A stretch of DNA of 64,000 bases from Takifugu bimaculatus (GCA_004026145.2 CP034980.1:4042964-4106963); one strand, 5' to 3'. Counted from the stretch's first letter, positions 26,306 to 41,500 are shown. Program-made: numbers and translations. Notes: generated by a model not told the origin, from the letters alone.

Positions 26306-26521
26306 GTGCCGAGCACGCGGCCACCGCCACCCTTCCTGCCGCCTTCTCCGACCTGTTGCCTCACTTCCAGGTGGAGCCGGAAGATGAGTACATCGTGAAG
26401 AACAAGCCGGTGACGCTGACCTGCCGCTCCACTCCAGCCACGCAGATCTACTTCAAGTGCAACGGCGAGTGGGTTCACCAGGACGACCACCTGATCGAGC
26501 GGACCGTCGACCCGGCAACAG
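26306..26521 (+). CDS. unc5a: unc5a coding exon 2: mature N-terminus and first half of Ig1
   Basis: The exon is 216 nt, entered and left in phase 1. It follows the acceptor ending taaag and precedes the donor gtaccc. It encodes a short variable N-terminus (AEHAATATLP...) and then the family hallmark LLPHFQVEPEDEYIVKNKP, TLTCRS and PATQIYFKCNGEWV. These carry the first Ig cysteine and the extra cysteine in YFKC typical of UNC5 Ig1. The Ig1 domain is known in the family to contact FLRT proteins, and both Ig domains contribute to netrin binding. The donor departs from consensus at +4 to +6. The reading frame continues upstream only as intron, so the signal peptide must come from a separate exon ending in a single G or another first-position base. 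Confidence 0.95.
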
Positions 26522-29500
26522 GTACCCGCCACATTTAATCGTGCCATTATTTCCCAATGTGCTGGTAGCAAGCCAGCGTGTTAATCGGTGTTGTGACACT
26601 CGTGACTCCGCATATACAGTATACATTTAAAGGTTTGCATGCAGGGAATTAGCTCATCTTCAGGCCCACTTTTCCTGGCAGTTTCATAATAAGTTCATCG
26701 GTTTCAGCCTCACACATCTTCCCCGTCACCTTGGAGACCCGTTTGTTGCCATTCATGCTGCAGTCCTCCTCCATTAGTGTCACAATCATGGATGACAGTG
26801 TGATGCAGCGGTGATTGACAAATTCAGTCCACCCATTCTTCTTTCCACTGAAATGAATAAAAGATGCCTCCCTTATTTTTTAAGGGGCTGAATCAGGCGC
26901 ACACGTGGCCGTGCGTGTTTCACTCTATCTTCATGGCCAAAAAGAAACAATTTTATTTTACAGCATGTGGTATTTGGTTCCTCCAACTGTGAGCAGCACG
27001 TCTGTGAAAGGTGATCCGACAGCGATACGAATCATTTTAGAGGCCTATAAGCTTTCACGCAGGATGTTTGCCTCAATATTTCTATATACACAGATTTCTG
27101 ATCAAAAATGTATTCAAATAACACTTCAGTAACCCACGCTCCTGAGTGGGAGGAAAAACCCTGACATTAACAAAAAGAGTGCCTGTTTCTCTCTCACACA
27201 CACATAAACATAAACACACACACACACACACACACACACACTGTTTACACTAATATTTACTCTGTCTGTCAAAATAAGGCTGATTTTGATTAATTAGTCA
27301 TGTAAAAACCCAAAACAAACAAAGCCTGATTATTCACAACCTCATATCGAGCCTTTTGTTTTTAAAATATCCAAACTATTTTTGCATGCGAAGGAAAACA
27401 AAACCTTTAGAGGTTGAACTGAGAGTTTAGTAACTAAACTTGGTTCAACCTCTAAACTCTTAGTTCAACCAATGAACTAAACTTTAGTTCATCCAACTCA
27501 GAGTGGGTAATGGCTGACATGTCGTGCTTTGATGGGTCGTAAACTCGACGCCTGTGCGCACGTGTGTGGGGACAAAGTACAAACCAGTGGCGTGTGTGAC
27601 TGCTGAGGTGTGTGTTCATGTCCTAGGGCCTCTGGAATTAATGAAAGGATCAACATTAATGAATCATTTATAGATAGTAGTGTGGTTTCACCAAGTAGTT
27701 AATTATTTATGGGGTACATATCTATTTATTTATCTGAGTACCGAATGTCAAACACAAATGGCAAAAGTCAACATGATTGAATTTTAAACTTGATGAATGA
27801 ATCAGTACATTTGCCTCAGTGTGATGGGGTGAGTATCCTTGTGTCGACACTCGTCCATACTCTGACTTTGATTGATGGGCCTGCACTTCCAGTTAGTCAA
27901 GTAAGCCTTGATTTAGGTGAGGGAAGCCTGTCATATCACGACCCTGCTGCCAGTCACACGCGCTCTTGCATTATTTGGATTTGACTCGCCTCCTAAACGA
28001 GGCCCCATCTTGAACGCTGGAGTCTTTTCGGGACACAGAGTCAGGCAGAGCGATTGATATGTTAATTGTTTTTGGAGACAAAGTAAGCGAAACACGGGGG
28101 AACACTTGTGGATTATTAATAAAGGATGGTCAGCGAGTCGACAGTGATCCGATCAGTTTCCGTCTCTCTCAGCGTCTCCTTTATCGTGTTCTTTCATAAG
28201 CTCTACCACTTCTCCCTGTTGTTGAGGGAGGTGAAGCTGCCAATCCCACCAACCCTTGTAGGATTAATAAATAATTGCTGAAAATGGAGCTACAAGGGTT
28301 TTAGTTCTCTCTCCCGCTTTCGTCAGTCACTGTGTTTATACATTCACCACGTTATTCTTTCCTCAGGATTTCAAATATCACAGATTCAGAGATGGCTCTT
28401 TTTTTCTCCAGGCTGGAAGAGAATACCCATGTCTCCACCTTTTTGACGCCGAGATAAGGATTCTATTCAGCCGGTTTATGAGTAAGCGGCGACAGGATGG
28501 GTGGATAAATAAAGGAGCGCAGACACGCGTGACAGCAGAACAGCAGGATGAAGTGAGCCGTCCTGCAGGCAGCTGATTTAAAATAAACACAAACTGGCTT
28601 TAGAAGTTTGTGATTCGCAGCACGCGGGAATTAGTCGCTTTGGGTGTTAATGAGAGAATATGACATCATTTCCTTTGGTTCAGACTCAACTAAATGTGAT
28701 TGAAAGAGAGAAAATGCAGGGAACTTGTAGGCCGACCCGCTGAAACTGTGTGGCGGTTATCTTAATGAGGTTTGACTGTGAGCAATAACCATTGCACAGC
28801 ACGACCAGGCGCAGATTACAGGCAGGTTGTACAAGCGCATAAAAAAAAAAAAGCCACATTTATTTGTTGAATCTGGTTTTATGCAGCTTGCAGTGACAGC
28901 GCTGGACAACACTGATTTTGGTCAAGAACGCGACGCGTTCCGTAAACTGCAACAGGGTTTATGAGAACGTCGGGATACCAAACCGGTGCTCTGCCATCCT
29001 TTAACGACGACGGTCATTACCTGTAATCGTCCGCGTTTATTTATCTATGAAATGGCGCCGTCCCGCTGGGGTGCAGCAGACCCCTGAAGCGACTGAGGGA
29101 GCCGTGGCTTGGGAGAGCCTCTTGGAAGCACAAAGGCTCTCCCATACCACTGTCTGTTCACACTTTGATGGTAAATGGGTCATATGTGGTGCAGGTATGA
29201 AGGACACTTGGTTGTCTAGAGGTAGAGCTGCTCCAAGGTACCCGTATCGATCCCTCCAACACTTGTGCAGTTTAATGGCACCGCTGCCCAGAGGAGTTTA
29301 CTGATGGCTCCCTCTAATCCCCTTTTCCTGAAAGAAGCACACACGCAGAGAGCCGGCTGAGCGTGTGTCTGTGCATGTGTGTAGGACAGGCTTGTCTGTC
29401 CCTTCTCACACCCCTGTCGTCACAGTCATACCGGGCTCTAAAACCGGACCTGTTGCCAGGCAACCATGTTACCCCAGAAGCTGGCCAATATCAATATTAC

Positions 29501-32500
29501 ACCTTGAAGAGAGAGGCCTGAGGACTTTGAGACAAAGCCAAGTTGCCAAAAAAAAAAATAGATTGCCATCATCCATTTAACCCTAACCCTAACCCAAAAA
29601 CCAAACTGGGAATATTCATGATTTCTCAGAAATACCCGCCGTCTCCCATTGGTTGTTTATTTTTGCTGTGCTTTGCAGAATTTTTGCTTGTTTCTCTGAT
29701 TAACACTCAGTGATATAAACACTGCGCACCCAGGTGACCAAGAAACAGCACCCCTGAGAGCTCAGCCTCACTTTGATTGGCTGCCGTGATCATCCTGGTG
29801 AGGGAATTCTTATCAAGGATCCCTTATGCTTTGTAATGCAAATCCGGCTCCAGTTGTGGATCAGTCAGCCATGATTGTTTTAGGGTTTGTTTTTTGTTTT
29901 TTTAAATGTTTGATGGACAAGTGTCCTCAACCATAAAAAACTTGTTTGAAAAGGGATCCAGAAACTGGAGCGTCATGAATAATTCGTGTTTTTATTAATG
30001 AAAGAAAGCTAGGGTGTTTCTTGATATGGGTTTTTTGCTCGTTTGTTTACAAAGTGAAGGCCATCAAATGTGGCTACATGTCTCGCTTTTGTTAAAAATT
30101 CTACAGGCCACTGTTGCCCAAGTCCTCTTCTTCTTATCGCTTTGATATATATCAGGTGAGCCGTACAGACGGGTCAAAGGGAGCAGAATCAGTCCAGCGC
30201 TCAGGTGCGGTGATCTCAGGAACAGGCTGCTGATGGAGACGAGCACATCCGGCACAGCGGTGTCAAAATTCAACACTTGTACCATCTGTGTTGAATCCCA
30301 GCGTGCCCCACTCAAACCTGCACCCTAACTGGAAGGTTTTAAATTAATAACCAAGTCAGGACTGAAGTGCCAACATGTTTCGGAGGAGGTGGGAGACATG
30401 ACAGGTGGGTAACGCTCAGCAGAAGACGTGACCTCTGGCCTCATCAGACAGCTGTGTTTGTTGAAACTGATTCAGTGCAGTCGAGACAAAAGAGGTGCTC
30501 TGGCCGACTGTGCTGACAGTTACAGTTACTGACACCACTTTGTGTTCTGTCAACCACACTCACACACACACACTCACACACATGGCCACTTGTCTCAAAA
30601 GTATCTCTAAAATATATATATATAAAAAAAGGAGATGTCACAATCTGTCCTTCCTCTTCTGGTATCAGTGTCCAATATTGATCCATCAGTGAGTCTATTG
30701 GCTCTCATTACCTGTCCTCAGTAACTTATCTCAATTGTTATGGCTGTGACTGCTGCCAAAGCTCCAGCCAGCTCCGCGTCTTCTCCGGGTCATCCTTTAT
30801 GGAACCGGGGAAACGGAGACGTCTGGCGAGCCCTAATAAAGACATATCCTCTCTGTGCAAATCAATGCTGACAGCGTGTTTGCCAAGATTAGGAGATTCT
30901 CCCACACTATGATTTCTCATCAGACACATAATGAAGAGAGAGGAGATTGGCATTTGAGCGGAGGATTGTGCTATCGGCCAGGCTGATTTGATTGTGTTTG
31001 CATTTCATCTGCCACCATTGATGGAAACGATTTTGATCGACAAGTCGCCTTGTCGCGGCTAATGCAAACCCTCTCAGGTGGAAAATGCATGCATTCCACA
31101 TTTCTATTTCAATAAACCTTTAGCAACTGCCTTATAAAGATGGAGAGATCATATTTTCTTTGTCGACTGAAGTGGATGTTTACAAGATTTCTACAGTGAA
31201 ACCAGAAAAAAGGGGAGAGGAAATAAAATGAGGCCCACCGCAATGCTCATCCACGTCAGGGAAGGGATGTTAAGAGCTGAATCAAACTCACCACTGAACA
31301 AACAATCTCACATAAAAACATATTTGGTCTTTCCGTGGATTTATTATCAGCCCCTGACACTCTGTCAGGAACTAGGCCGGACGTCAGTAAATCACTTTCC
31401 AAATCTAATGCGAGGATTCATTTGTGGAAAATTTGTATTTCCTGACAAGATCCTGGATCGTAATGTGATGACATATTTAATTTTGGAGTTAGGTTAGGGA
31501 TAAGCCTGGCTTAGCTGGAATGATCTACAACCTTTATTTTAATACCTGAAGACTTATCCGCAGCATTAAAGCAGCCAAGAAGCTCTCTCACTCCGACGTC
31601 CTCCTCTACCTTGTACATCTCTGGTATAGGTCAGCAACCTGGATGCAGCTAAATACCTTTTACCTTTACAAGAAGGTGCATAACATGAATGACATTTAAT
31701 AAAATGTGAATACAACACGCAGCAAGTCACCCCCCACCCCCACCCCCCCTCAAAAAAAAAGTCTTCTTAATGGTGCTGGGGCTGGGCAACAGTAATTAAG
31801 CATGATCTTTAATGGAATATTGATGAACAGTCCTGCTGCACTTTAAGTAAAACGTGATAGGCCTGAGAGTGGGGTTCTAATGAACAGAAAGAAATAGGAG
31901 ATTCAGGGTTGGTTGGGGGTTGGAGAAGGACAATATAGTCCTAAATGAATGAAATGGCCTTGGACCACCTGCTAAGCATCGATCAGTAGCCAAGGGGACT
32001 AATTGATAATGCATTATTAGCTGCTTCTCCATAATGGTAGCTGTATTTCATTCTGTCCTTGGTTGCAGGACAGAGAGGCGAGTATTTGGCAATGAAGCAC
32101 TGAAAAACAGATGGTTAGGTGAATTGTTCCCGTGACACATCTGCTAGCGTGTTGTGTTGGGCTTCTGAGGCGGGGCAGCGCAGTGCCCGCACGTGTGCTG
32201 AGCTCAAAGCGCTGCTACGCACCTCAGAAGTCACGGTGGATTTCACTGAATCGTGTGTGTTTGTCTGGCCTTGAGACAAGCGCACGTTGTGTGTGCAGCT
32301 GTGGGGAAAATAGCAAGGCTGAAGGAATTTTCAAAGAAAGCATCTGTGCCGATTGATCAACCTAATAGGTTTATTTTTAAAAGCGGCCTATTCACAACAA
32401 ACTTTTATTGCGGTATCGACACCACCTTGTCACGGTTCAGGGAGTTAAAACTTCTGTTCAGTCAGCCGTAAAAGTCACGTTTTTGTCATGTATTGAAACG

Positions 32501-35500
32501 GGAGGTTCCAGTATTTTGACTAAACTACCTAGGTTTTACCTTTAAATTGGCAATGGAACAACTCTGCAGGGTTAACGGATGTTAAGTGAACAAAGTGGGC
32601 GTCGAGAAACATCAGAACAAGTCCGTATTTATGTAGTCTTGTTTGGGAATCCATTGTCTCTGTGCCTCTGCTGTGACTTGACAATCGACAATTGTGAATT
32701 TTATAATTAACTTCAATTAGGGGAACAAAAGTGAATAATAATTAGCATTCGTCAAACCATTGTGGTGATGCTTCTTTCTCTCATATTCACACGCGGCCTT
32801 TGTCTTTCCACCAAAAACATTTCCAAGTCTTTACTTTTTTGTGTTTGACAGCCATGTTGCACTTTCAGGCTGAACCCAGTAATGTTCAAACCCAACTGGT
32901 TTAACTGTTTTTTGTGCAGAATTTGAGCTTCCAGCCAGCGTTTATAGGTCCCTTTCAAGCTTATAAAAAGCCTGCGCCATCGTGCTGAATTTGACGTTTT
33001 ATACCTTTGAAGTAGGAGCGATAAGCAAAATGCATGTGAGGACATTGGACCACAGTAATCGGCCATAAGTGAAGCAGCATTTTTCAATGGAGATGGAGAA
33101 TTCACTTCACCTTAAGAGTAAGTCCTGGAAAATGTGGGGAGCTCCATGCGTTGTCATCTGACCGACATTAAAATATGGCCTCTCGGTGTTCTGGCAGACA
33201 AAATTTGGAAAGCTTTGCATGTTTGACACAGGCATGTCCTGCTGCTGCAAACTCAGGCCAAACTAGTGCAGATTCTATCATCAGCTAACGCATCCAGAGC
33301 TTTTATGTCATTTCCACTATTATTCAATTCCTCTTTTTTTTTTTACCACTGTCTTCTTCAATGGAACTGAAGGTCTCATGTGTTTTGCTGACAAACGGAG
33401 TCAGAGCGGGAGTTTGGGCTGTCAGTCAACACCTGCTCCGCTCAAACTCTTCTTAAAATCGTGAAGTTGGGAGTTGCAGCGAGGGAGCTGGCAGCTAAAT
33501 AGTCCACGGAGATGTGTGATAGGCACAAGAACTCAGTAGCTGACAGTTAATGCTTTGTGTGTCTCGCCCTGAGGAGACTTTCGGTATCTGTATTTTACGC
33601 ACAGCTCGAACAAACATCAGCTCGCCGCTCTGCTTCTTTTAAAACCAGGAGCTGCAGGGTGTCCTGGGTGCAGCGTGGAGAGGGAGGAAGCATAGGTTCA
33701 GTCTCCACTTGAAGTTCTCTGTAAAGTAAAAGACACAGCAAATTCTGAGACGAGCTGCTGCGATATTTTTATATCTAAAGGCGTCGAAGTATGTTGCATC
33801 TACATTGTACCCTTGGAATTTGATTGTCAGTGGAGAACAGTGGAGGGAGTGTGTGTTTGAGACCTGCCGGACTTCGTTTCAGATGAGTGACAGAGTGGAA
33901 AATGGAGGAATCCAAATCTGTCATGGCTCGTGAATGAGAAGAGGGGTAAAAGAAAAACATCAACAGAAGTGGTCCATTACGGGCGGGTCCCTGCCCAGAT
34001 GCAACGCTTCTGGGTTCGGTGACGTGGGATCCGAGCCATCGAACAAACAAGAGAACGCGGGGGTCCGCATGTGCTTGAGCGGAACCTTTTCACCAGGGCG
34101 GATGTTCAATGAGGCGTGCTGAGTGTAACAGCATCAGCCTGGTCTGGGAGCCATCAGGATGCAATCTGGGGGATTTTATGTGATTCAGATTAATAATTAA
34201 ATCACCGGCAGTGTTGTGGGCTTTGTTTTTTAAGCCTTTTGTTCACTCCCCCCTTCCTTTTCTATCCTTTAAGAGATTTCAAAGTGCAAAGGGCAGAGAC
34301 GAGCTTTCCGTTCCACCCTCGACGCGAGATGGCCGTATACGACTTGGTTATATAAAAACGCCCGTAAAAACGAATTGGGGAATTTGGCATGAGCGTTTTT
34401 TAGCTCTAAAGTTATTAAGAGCTTCATAAGGATGCCCTTTAAATTATGTAAGAGTTGACTGGATACCTCGAGGTTACTGTTGAATTCTAGCTCTGTAGCG
34501 AGTAAATTCTTCATGGGAGGCCTTGAAATTGGAAACATACATTTTAAACGGTGACATTTTACAGACACAGCTAGCCAGAAATTCAGATTTTTTTCAAGTC
34601 GCCTTGCAAATCCGCTTCCATATTGTCAACAGTATTTCTGTTCCAGCTCACAAATCTTGCAGCGCTGATATCACACCCAGCTCAGGGGTCTGCCTCGTGC
34701 TTTCTCTCTTTCCTTGGCTTTGTTTTCAACGCCAGGTTATTTATAAAGGCCACAATGCTCCGTCTTGCATCTGCTGCATTAATTATTAATACAGTCACAT
34801 TTGAACAAAGAAAATTAATATTTAAAGGCCCAACGCATGTGCAGCACTTCTTTCCCTGACAGTGTCACATTGTAGTTGATTCAGGACTCGACACCATCGT
34901 CCATACTGGAACCACAGAGAGGCCACTGGAGCCACATGAGGGTCCCCGGTATGACTCTTGAAAGATGTTGTAATAATTCTGGGTTGTTTTTTTTGTTCTT
35001 TTGCAAGAGTTCTCCAGTGCTGCGCCTTTGCAGCTGATGGAGAGCCACTCGTGAGCCACAGAAAGAAAGGGTTGGACTTGTGGAGAACCATTTGTCCTCT
35101 AGAAAGTCGAGGGTTTATTTCAATGGCAGTGCAACATTGACGCCTGCTATCTGCTTCTCTTTTCTTTTTCTTCTTTTTTTTAATATTCACACTATTGGAA
35201 TTTAATAATCACACAATGTCAAGCACTGTCATTTTATTTGAAGCCGACATACTTAGTGTTTTCTTTCCCATCAAGAGTGGGGCACTATTCAACTCCAACT
35301 TGGTGTTTAAAGTTGTTTTCTCTTCGGATCCCAGCGCAGCTTGTTGCCCTTCAGATTTCATTTCTTTCTTGCTCTGTCACACCATATTCTGTCACTCCGT
35401 TCCTGTGTTGCCTGGAACATCCGCTCTTGTCATCTTGACCTCTCAAAGTGCTTCACACATCCGCATTCACCCATTCACTCACCGACGGCTGGCCCCCCTC

Positions 35501-38500
35501 GCACCAGCCTGTTGGGAGAGAGAACCGCCCAAACACAGTGAAGAGGCCCCGTCAGGAGCCATTTGGGCTTCAGCATCTTCTTCCGCGAGTGTTGACTGAG
35601 CCACAGCTGCCCTCAATTACGCGTTCCCTTGAATGGAGGACTGAAACTTGTTTTTTCCGACAGAAATATGTCACCACTTGTACCTATTCTAGAACCAGGT
35701 GGTCTCGTTTTGACAACCAAAATAATTTCCTCAGCAGGAAAAACTGGCTCTGGAGTAGTTGTTGGCAGCTGGGGAAAAGAGGTTTAGCGACGGTGCCAGC
35801 GACTCACTCTGGAGTTCTGTAACACTTTTGTAAACTGGTGATTCATTAAAATGTATAAACTTAATATTTTCTTTCTTTCTTTCACCAAAACCTGGAAAAC
35901 CGAAGAATCCTTTTCCAAGGATTCATAACTTGTGAGTGTTTATATCATCCCACTAAAAGAAAGCTTAAACAGGCCATTGACATCTTTATTTGTTATAAGC
36001 TTCATTTTACTTTAAAATTTCACAATAATTTATGGATTATATCATATTTTATGTGACTTTCTTGTAGAATTGGTTATATGAGTAGTAGAATAGACAGGAA
36101 ACATTCGGCTGAGATAACTCTAAGGGATTAACTGGAAATAAAAATGAACTCAGATGATTGTGTTGGTTGTCCGCCGTGGATTCGTCGTGTTTTTGGAAAT
36201 ATGTCACAAACAGCAGATTCTTTGGCCGCCTTTCTGTCCGTGTCTCATCCACGTCTAGTTCACTGTCTGAGGTCCGCCTGAGTCCCTGTGAAGGCAGCCT
36301 GATATATGAGTCATTATCTCCAAAAGGAGCGGCTATTTCGGGAGCACACTTTGAATTTGACTGTGTGGAATACTTGGAGGAGGGGAGAGACGTTGAAGAA
36401 TGTAGACTTTTTTGGTAGTTCCCCCAGGCTGTTCACAGAATGCGGTTTGGTTTTTGTGAAATATTTACTTTTACTCTCGCACATTTCCAATGTCTAGAAA
36501 TTGACAAAATGCACAAAACTGCAACTAAAGTAAAATGTAAAATCCCTGCTCGCTATTTCATGGAACAGAACCAACAGACAGCTGGTTTGGAACGAGAGCG
36601 ATTGACCCGGAGTAGGTTTTCCTTGTTTATTTCAGTGCCCAAGGCCGTGTCACACAAGGGGGAGAGAAACATGTTAGCCTGAGCAAATTATCGTGGCTTT
36701 CATGTGGCCAACGTTCTATCAGATCCTCCCAGTCCACAAAGTTTAATGGAAACAGGGGACAGAGCGCTGCGAGCCTTCACCTCCGACATGGTCTCATCCG
36801 ACAAGGAACAAGGTGTGTGTGAGAGATAAAGCAGCAGCCGGTGCCGGTCTGGTAACAGAGGTGCACAGAACATCACATTCTTGCCAATCATCAGGGTCGA
36901 AATATTGGATTAAGGGTAATTACTACAATTGTGCTTTGGTGCGGGCAGCGTCACAGTCTGTGTGTTTGGAAACGTTGGATAAGCTCATTAGTGGAAATGG
37001 AGGAATGTTAAGGATGTTCTTTTGTGTGGTCTCCGTTGACAACACTTCAGGATGAACAAGACAGTTTCAAAAGAAATATTTCCAACTTCTGCCACGTGAA
37101 GACCTCGGATACGCGGGAAAAGCTATTTTGAAGTTTCGCGCATCAATTCATTATCACGTTCCAAAGCTGCGAACACCTGCACATCTAAAAACACAATCCG
37201 AGCTTGTTTGTTCCGAGTGCTGCATTGTTGCGAAATCCCGCGAACAGCTCAGTGTTGTGTCAGGAATACATATGGCAGTGAAATCACTAGCGGAGCAAAG
37301 ATCTCACTCTTCAAGACACGGCGTGTGCGATGATCCTTATTTGTTATTACTACTGAAATAAAATTATTATGCGACACCAATGATTCACCTTCTTTTAAAG
37401 GAGCGCCATTTGGTTTTAAAAAGCCTTTGGGAGGATTAAATCATGTCTAACTCTAATTTATTGAATGACAACCCTCTAAACCTTCCCAGGATGCTTTGCT
37501 ATGTTTAAAATCAAACCGACAGGAAAACTACCCGGTTTCCGGCTGCCTGAGCCTTGCTGACTGTGGGCCACTTTACTGTGTTTTGGAGGAGGTGAGGGGG
37601 TCACGTCGCTTTATTAAAACTGCATCACATATGCAGCGTGGTGTCGTATGATTCCACACAGTGTCTTCCTAATGGCCTACGAAGGGTTAAAGAGGCTTCA
37701 GTCACTTAGCAACGAAGGCCCCGTTGTCATATCGCTTTACCCCGTGACTTTCATCAGCGCGTCTCCTGTCCTGCACATTTCCCTCCTCCCACCGGCCGCG
37801 CTGCACCTGAATCTCCTTGGAGTGGCATTGGAGTGAACCTAGCCGGATTGATTGGACCACTACCTGCTCGCCTGTTTGTCAGCCATGAATAATCTGTAAC
37901 GACATTCAGCGCATCAGCGGGGGCCTTGCAGCCCGCATTTCTTTTGGAAAATGGACAGCTCAATCAAAAGAAGCTCTTGAAAAGCCGGGCCATAACCGCA
38001 GGCAGAGCCTTGACCCAGAACACTGTCCCACTGACTCCGGTCGCAGCCTTTCCCTGAAAGCCAGTGAATGGGAGGCCTGGCTGTTGAATTTGCTGTGAAC
38101 TCTGGTTTTCTCGCCCTCCCCCTCCTCTCGTCTCTCTCTTGCTGTTTAATAGAGCCATGCTTCACTCAGAAGGCCACCTTATCCTTGTTTGGAGACGGCG
38201 CCACCTGCCATTCTCGGTGCTACGTGTCGCCCAGCGAGGGCCACCCATCATCGGCCTGCTTTATATGGTAATGAAAGTCTGGAGACAGGACAAGGAAGCA
38301 GTAATGACCTTGGCCCTGTGACCTGGAGTCAACTTTGGGCTATTTACTTGTGGAAATGTTGTAGAGGATTTAGCAGATTTTAACTGGCTCGGGAGCTCAG
38401 ACTGTGTTATGAAAGCTTGGCAGAACATAAAAGGTTGGAGTAATTGGTCTGAGAAAGAGTGCATTGTGGATGCTTTGAAAAGAAGCTCTGGACGCTCATG

Positions 38501-41500
38501 GTATCGAGCTTACCCCCATGCTTTTCAGTTCTAAATAGAACCACTGGGAGGAAATGAAACTGTTCGAGTACGCCTTTGGTAGCCGGGATGTGCAGACACT
38601 GCATCTTTAAAAGCGTTCATCTGTGAGGTCCCCCTCTCACCCATTGTGAAATCCATGCTGAAATGGTGCAATCCCCCGATGTCGAGTCACCCAACCCTAA
38701 TCCCCCTCCCTCCATACCCACAGACGAATCCCAGCCTCTCACACAGCAGGGATGACACCTAATTGAATTTCCTTGGTTTCAATGAGCACACACTCAGGAC
38801 CTGCAAGTTCCAGTCTTTGCCTTTGATAAGCAAATGACCCCTATGGAATTGAGGTCACAGCCTGCGAAAACAAGAGTCGGCAAGAGAAAAATAAAGTCCC
38901 ACACAGACACAAGGCCAATATCGGCTCACGCGGGATTGAGTCCAATGATGTTTACCCTGTGAGTGTTGAGCCCCCGTTGTCTCCGGAAAATTCATCCACT
39001 CCGCTGACAATGTCTCCGCTCTCGTCTCCACGTGGGTTTTTTTTTTTCTTCTTGCACCAGAATAAGATGCATGTGTAAATCATCTACCCTTTGCAGCAGA
39101 TTAGAGTGAAGTGCGGGGCCGCCAGTGCCAAACTTCTAGTTTGATTTGTACTTCCTCGCCCAAAGATTTTAGAGAAGAATCCATCACACTTGAGGAAGGT
39201 TGGTGAATTTGTGATCTCAGCCACTCGGCACTGCTTTTTATTTCTTCCATTCCCTTTGTTGAAGCCCGGGAAGTCTGGAGGCAAAACACGGTGCTTGCTT
39301 TCATGTTTGTGTGAAACTGGGACGCGGGCGAGTTGGCCGGGATGAACTTCACTCAGAATCGGGGGAGGACATGTTGGGGAGCTGCGCAGAGAGCTTTGCT
39401 TGACCCTGTTCACAGGGAGCAAAATGTATTGATGCTGTGGGATATATACAATAACTCAAAATACATGAGTATAAAAACGGCAGCCTGCAGGACCAGACCT
39501 TTTTCGGGATCCCTGCAGTGCTGTATTTTTCAAAATATTTAGGAAGTTGAACAGATGGGAAATGGGCGCGCAGACATGGGAGTGATGGCCACATCCTGAG
39601 AATTCCAGTCTCATAGATAATTGAAACACCAGAATTCCACCCATGATGTGGAAACACACTTAATGTGCATCTTTTTTTCCCAAACATGCAACATTTGTTC
39701 ATATGGAAGTCATCAGTTGTTTCATTTTTTAAACTATTATCAATAAGTTCAGCCATTTTTATTAAAAAAAATTCTAATTTAAGTCAACTCAGTGGCGTTC
39801 CTGCTATGAATCCAGGATTTATACCGTGTCAGTCATGCAATCACCCTTTAAGATTCACAGTAATTTAACTGAGGTTTGGGATATGAGCTCATTTATAAAT
39901 GGGCTGCACATCAAACCAAAGACTGGGGGAATCGTGCCATGTTTTAATTATCTTTTAGAGGAGTGTTAAGTGCATACTCTGTATCCTGCTGGAAAGGAGG
40001 TGTAAATTCTCTCTTTTTAATTCCCGACACCTTGGAGGCAGCCAAGCATACTTTAAGAAATCGATATGATATAGTTGAGTCATAAGTGTGTCAGAGCCCC
40101 GTGGACGTGCGCAGCTCTTTATGAATCAATAGTGTGGTTGTTGTATCAGTAATTTGAGTGATTTTCTTAAAGTTTTGCTTTACTTCATGTGGTCCGAGTG
40201 GGAAAAGGTGAACAACAGCGAAGAGCTTGTCCAATCATTATGAACTGCTTTAAAATTACACTGCTATTTTGTTCACAAGGTGATTAGATTATTTTGTCCC
40301 GCTTATTAATTGGACTGGAATTGGACAGACCGACTCACTGCAGTGTGTTACTGGAAGGTGTCAGACACAGAAAGCAGGTAATTATGGAGACAGGAAGAGA
40401 TAAGGAAACAGAATGCAATTACCCTGGCAAGCAGAGCTTCAAATTGCTCCTCTTTGGATTTCTCACCTCAGGTTTCTATTGTTCATGCTTTGCATTTCCA
40501 TACTAATCTTTATTCTTTTCAGCCTGTAGCTCAAAGCGGGAGCCGGGTCTGCATTAATCAAACGAATCTCCACTGTGCAGAGAAACTGCAGAGAAGCAGC
40601 GAGCGCGGCTTGTTGCCAAATTTGAAATGTATGGATTCATATATTTTGTCAAATCATTTTGTACAAGCAGGCTGCAGTGAGCTCAGTCTCAATCAGGCCA
40701 TCAAATGGTTTTTGAGGCTTTGCTGTTTCCCATTTAACTTTCAGGTTTCAGGGGACACTGGATTCAAATTGATTTTGACTGCCTTTGTTCTCCAAACAGT
40801 AACTCCGTTGCCAGTGCAGTCTCGTGTGGATGTGCTGTAGATAATGATCGTTAACACGCAGTAAATGAAGATGCCTTCGCTTCTTCCTACTAAAGGGATC
40901 TGGGCCCTCCTGTCTTTGACTGGTGGGCTGATTTAGAGTCGAAAAATAGGAAATAGGAAGCCAACTGCAACAAAACTACTGAAACGGATCAATAAATATT
41001 GAAATAAATTGCCAAACATTTCCTTTAGTTTGTTAGTTAGCTAGGAAGGTAACTTGAAACAGACAGTTAAAGGCTATTGTTATTGTAGTTGGTATTTGTC
41101 CCCTTTTGATAAATGGCTGAATTACCAAGTCAAACACGAGTGTGCAGCAGAAACCGTTTGCTTCTGTTGACGCTCAGAGCGGTGCCTCAGGGAGGGATTC
41201 ATTGCACGTTTTCTCACTTTTAACTGCGATTTTGTATTGAGAAATGTGTGGGATTTAAACACTAATCCATAGGACGAAGGTGGGGGTGGACCCTCTCACC
41301 TGCTTATAACCGCATAGCAGCTTTGCTCACATGGACGATCCACCGTGCAGACTCGCATATGCCGGCGCAGATTGCACAAATTGTTCAAAAAAAAAAACAA
41401 TCCAAATTTTTGGTGGAAAGGCTAATCTGTACAAGCGCGTGTGCTCCGTGTTATTGTGCAGGTTTGATACTTGGCTGGTGGGGCAGGCAGCCGTTGGAAA

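Noticed and set aside
35195..35599. 134-codon frame in intron 2
   Set aside because: It has no recognisable domain or splice borders and overlaps a probable dispersed-repeat fragment.
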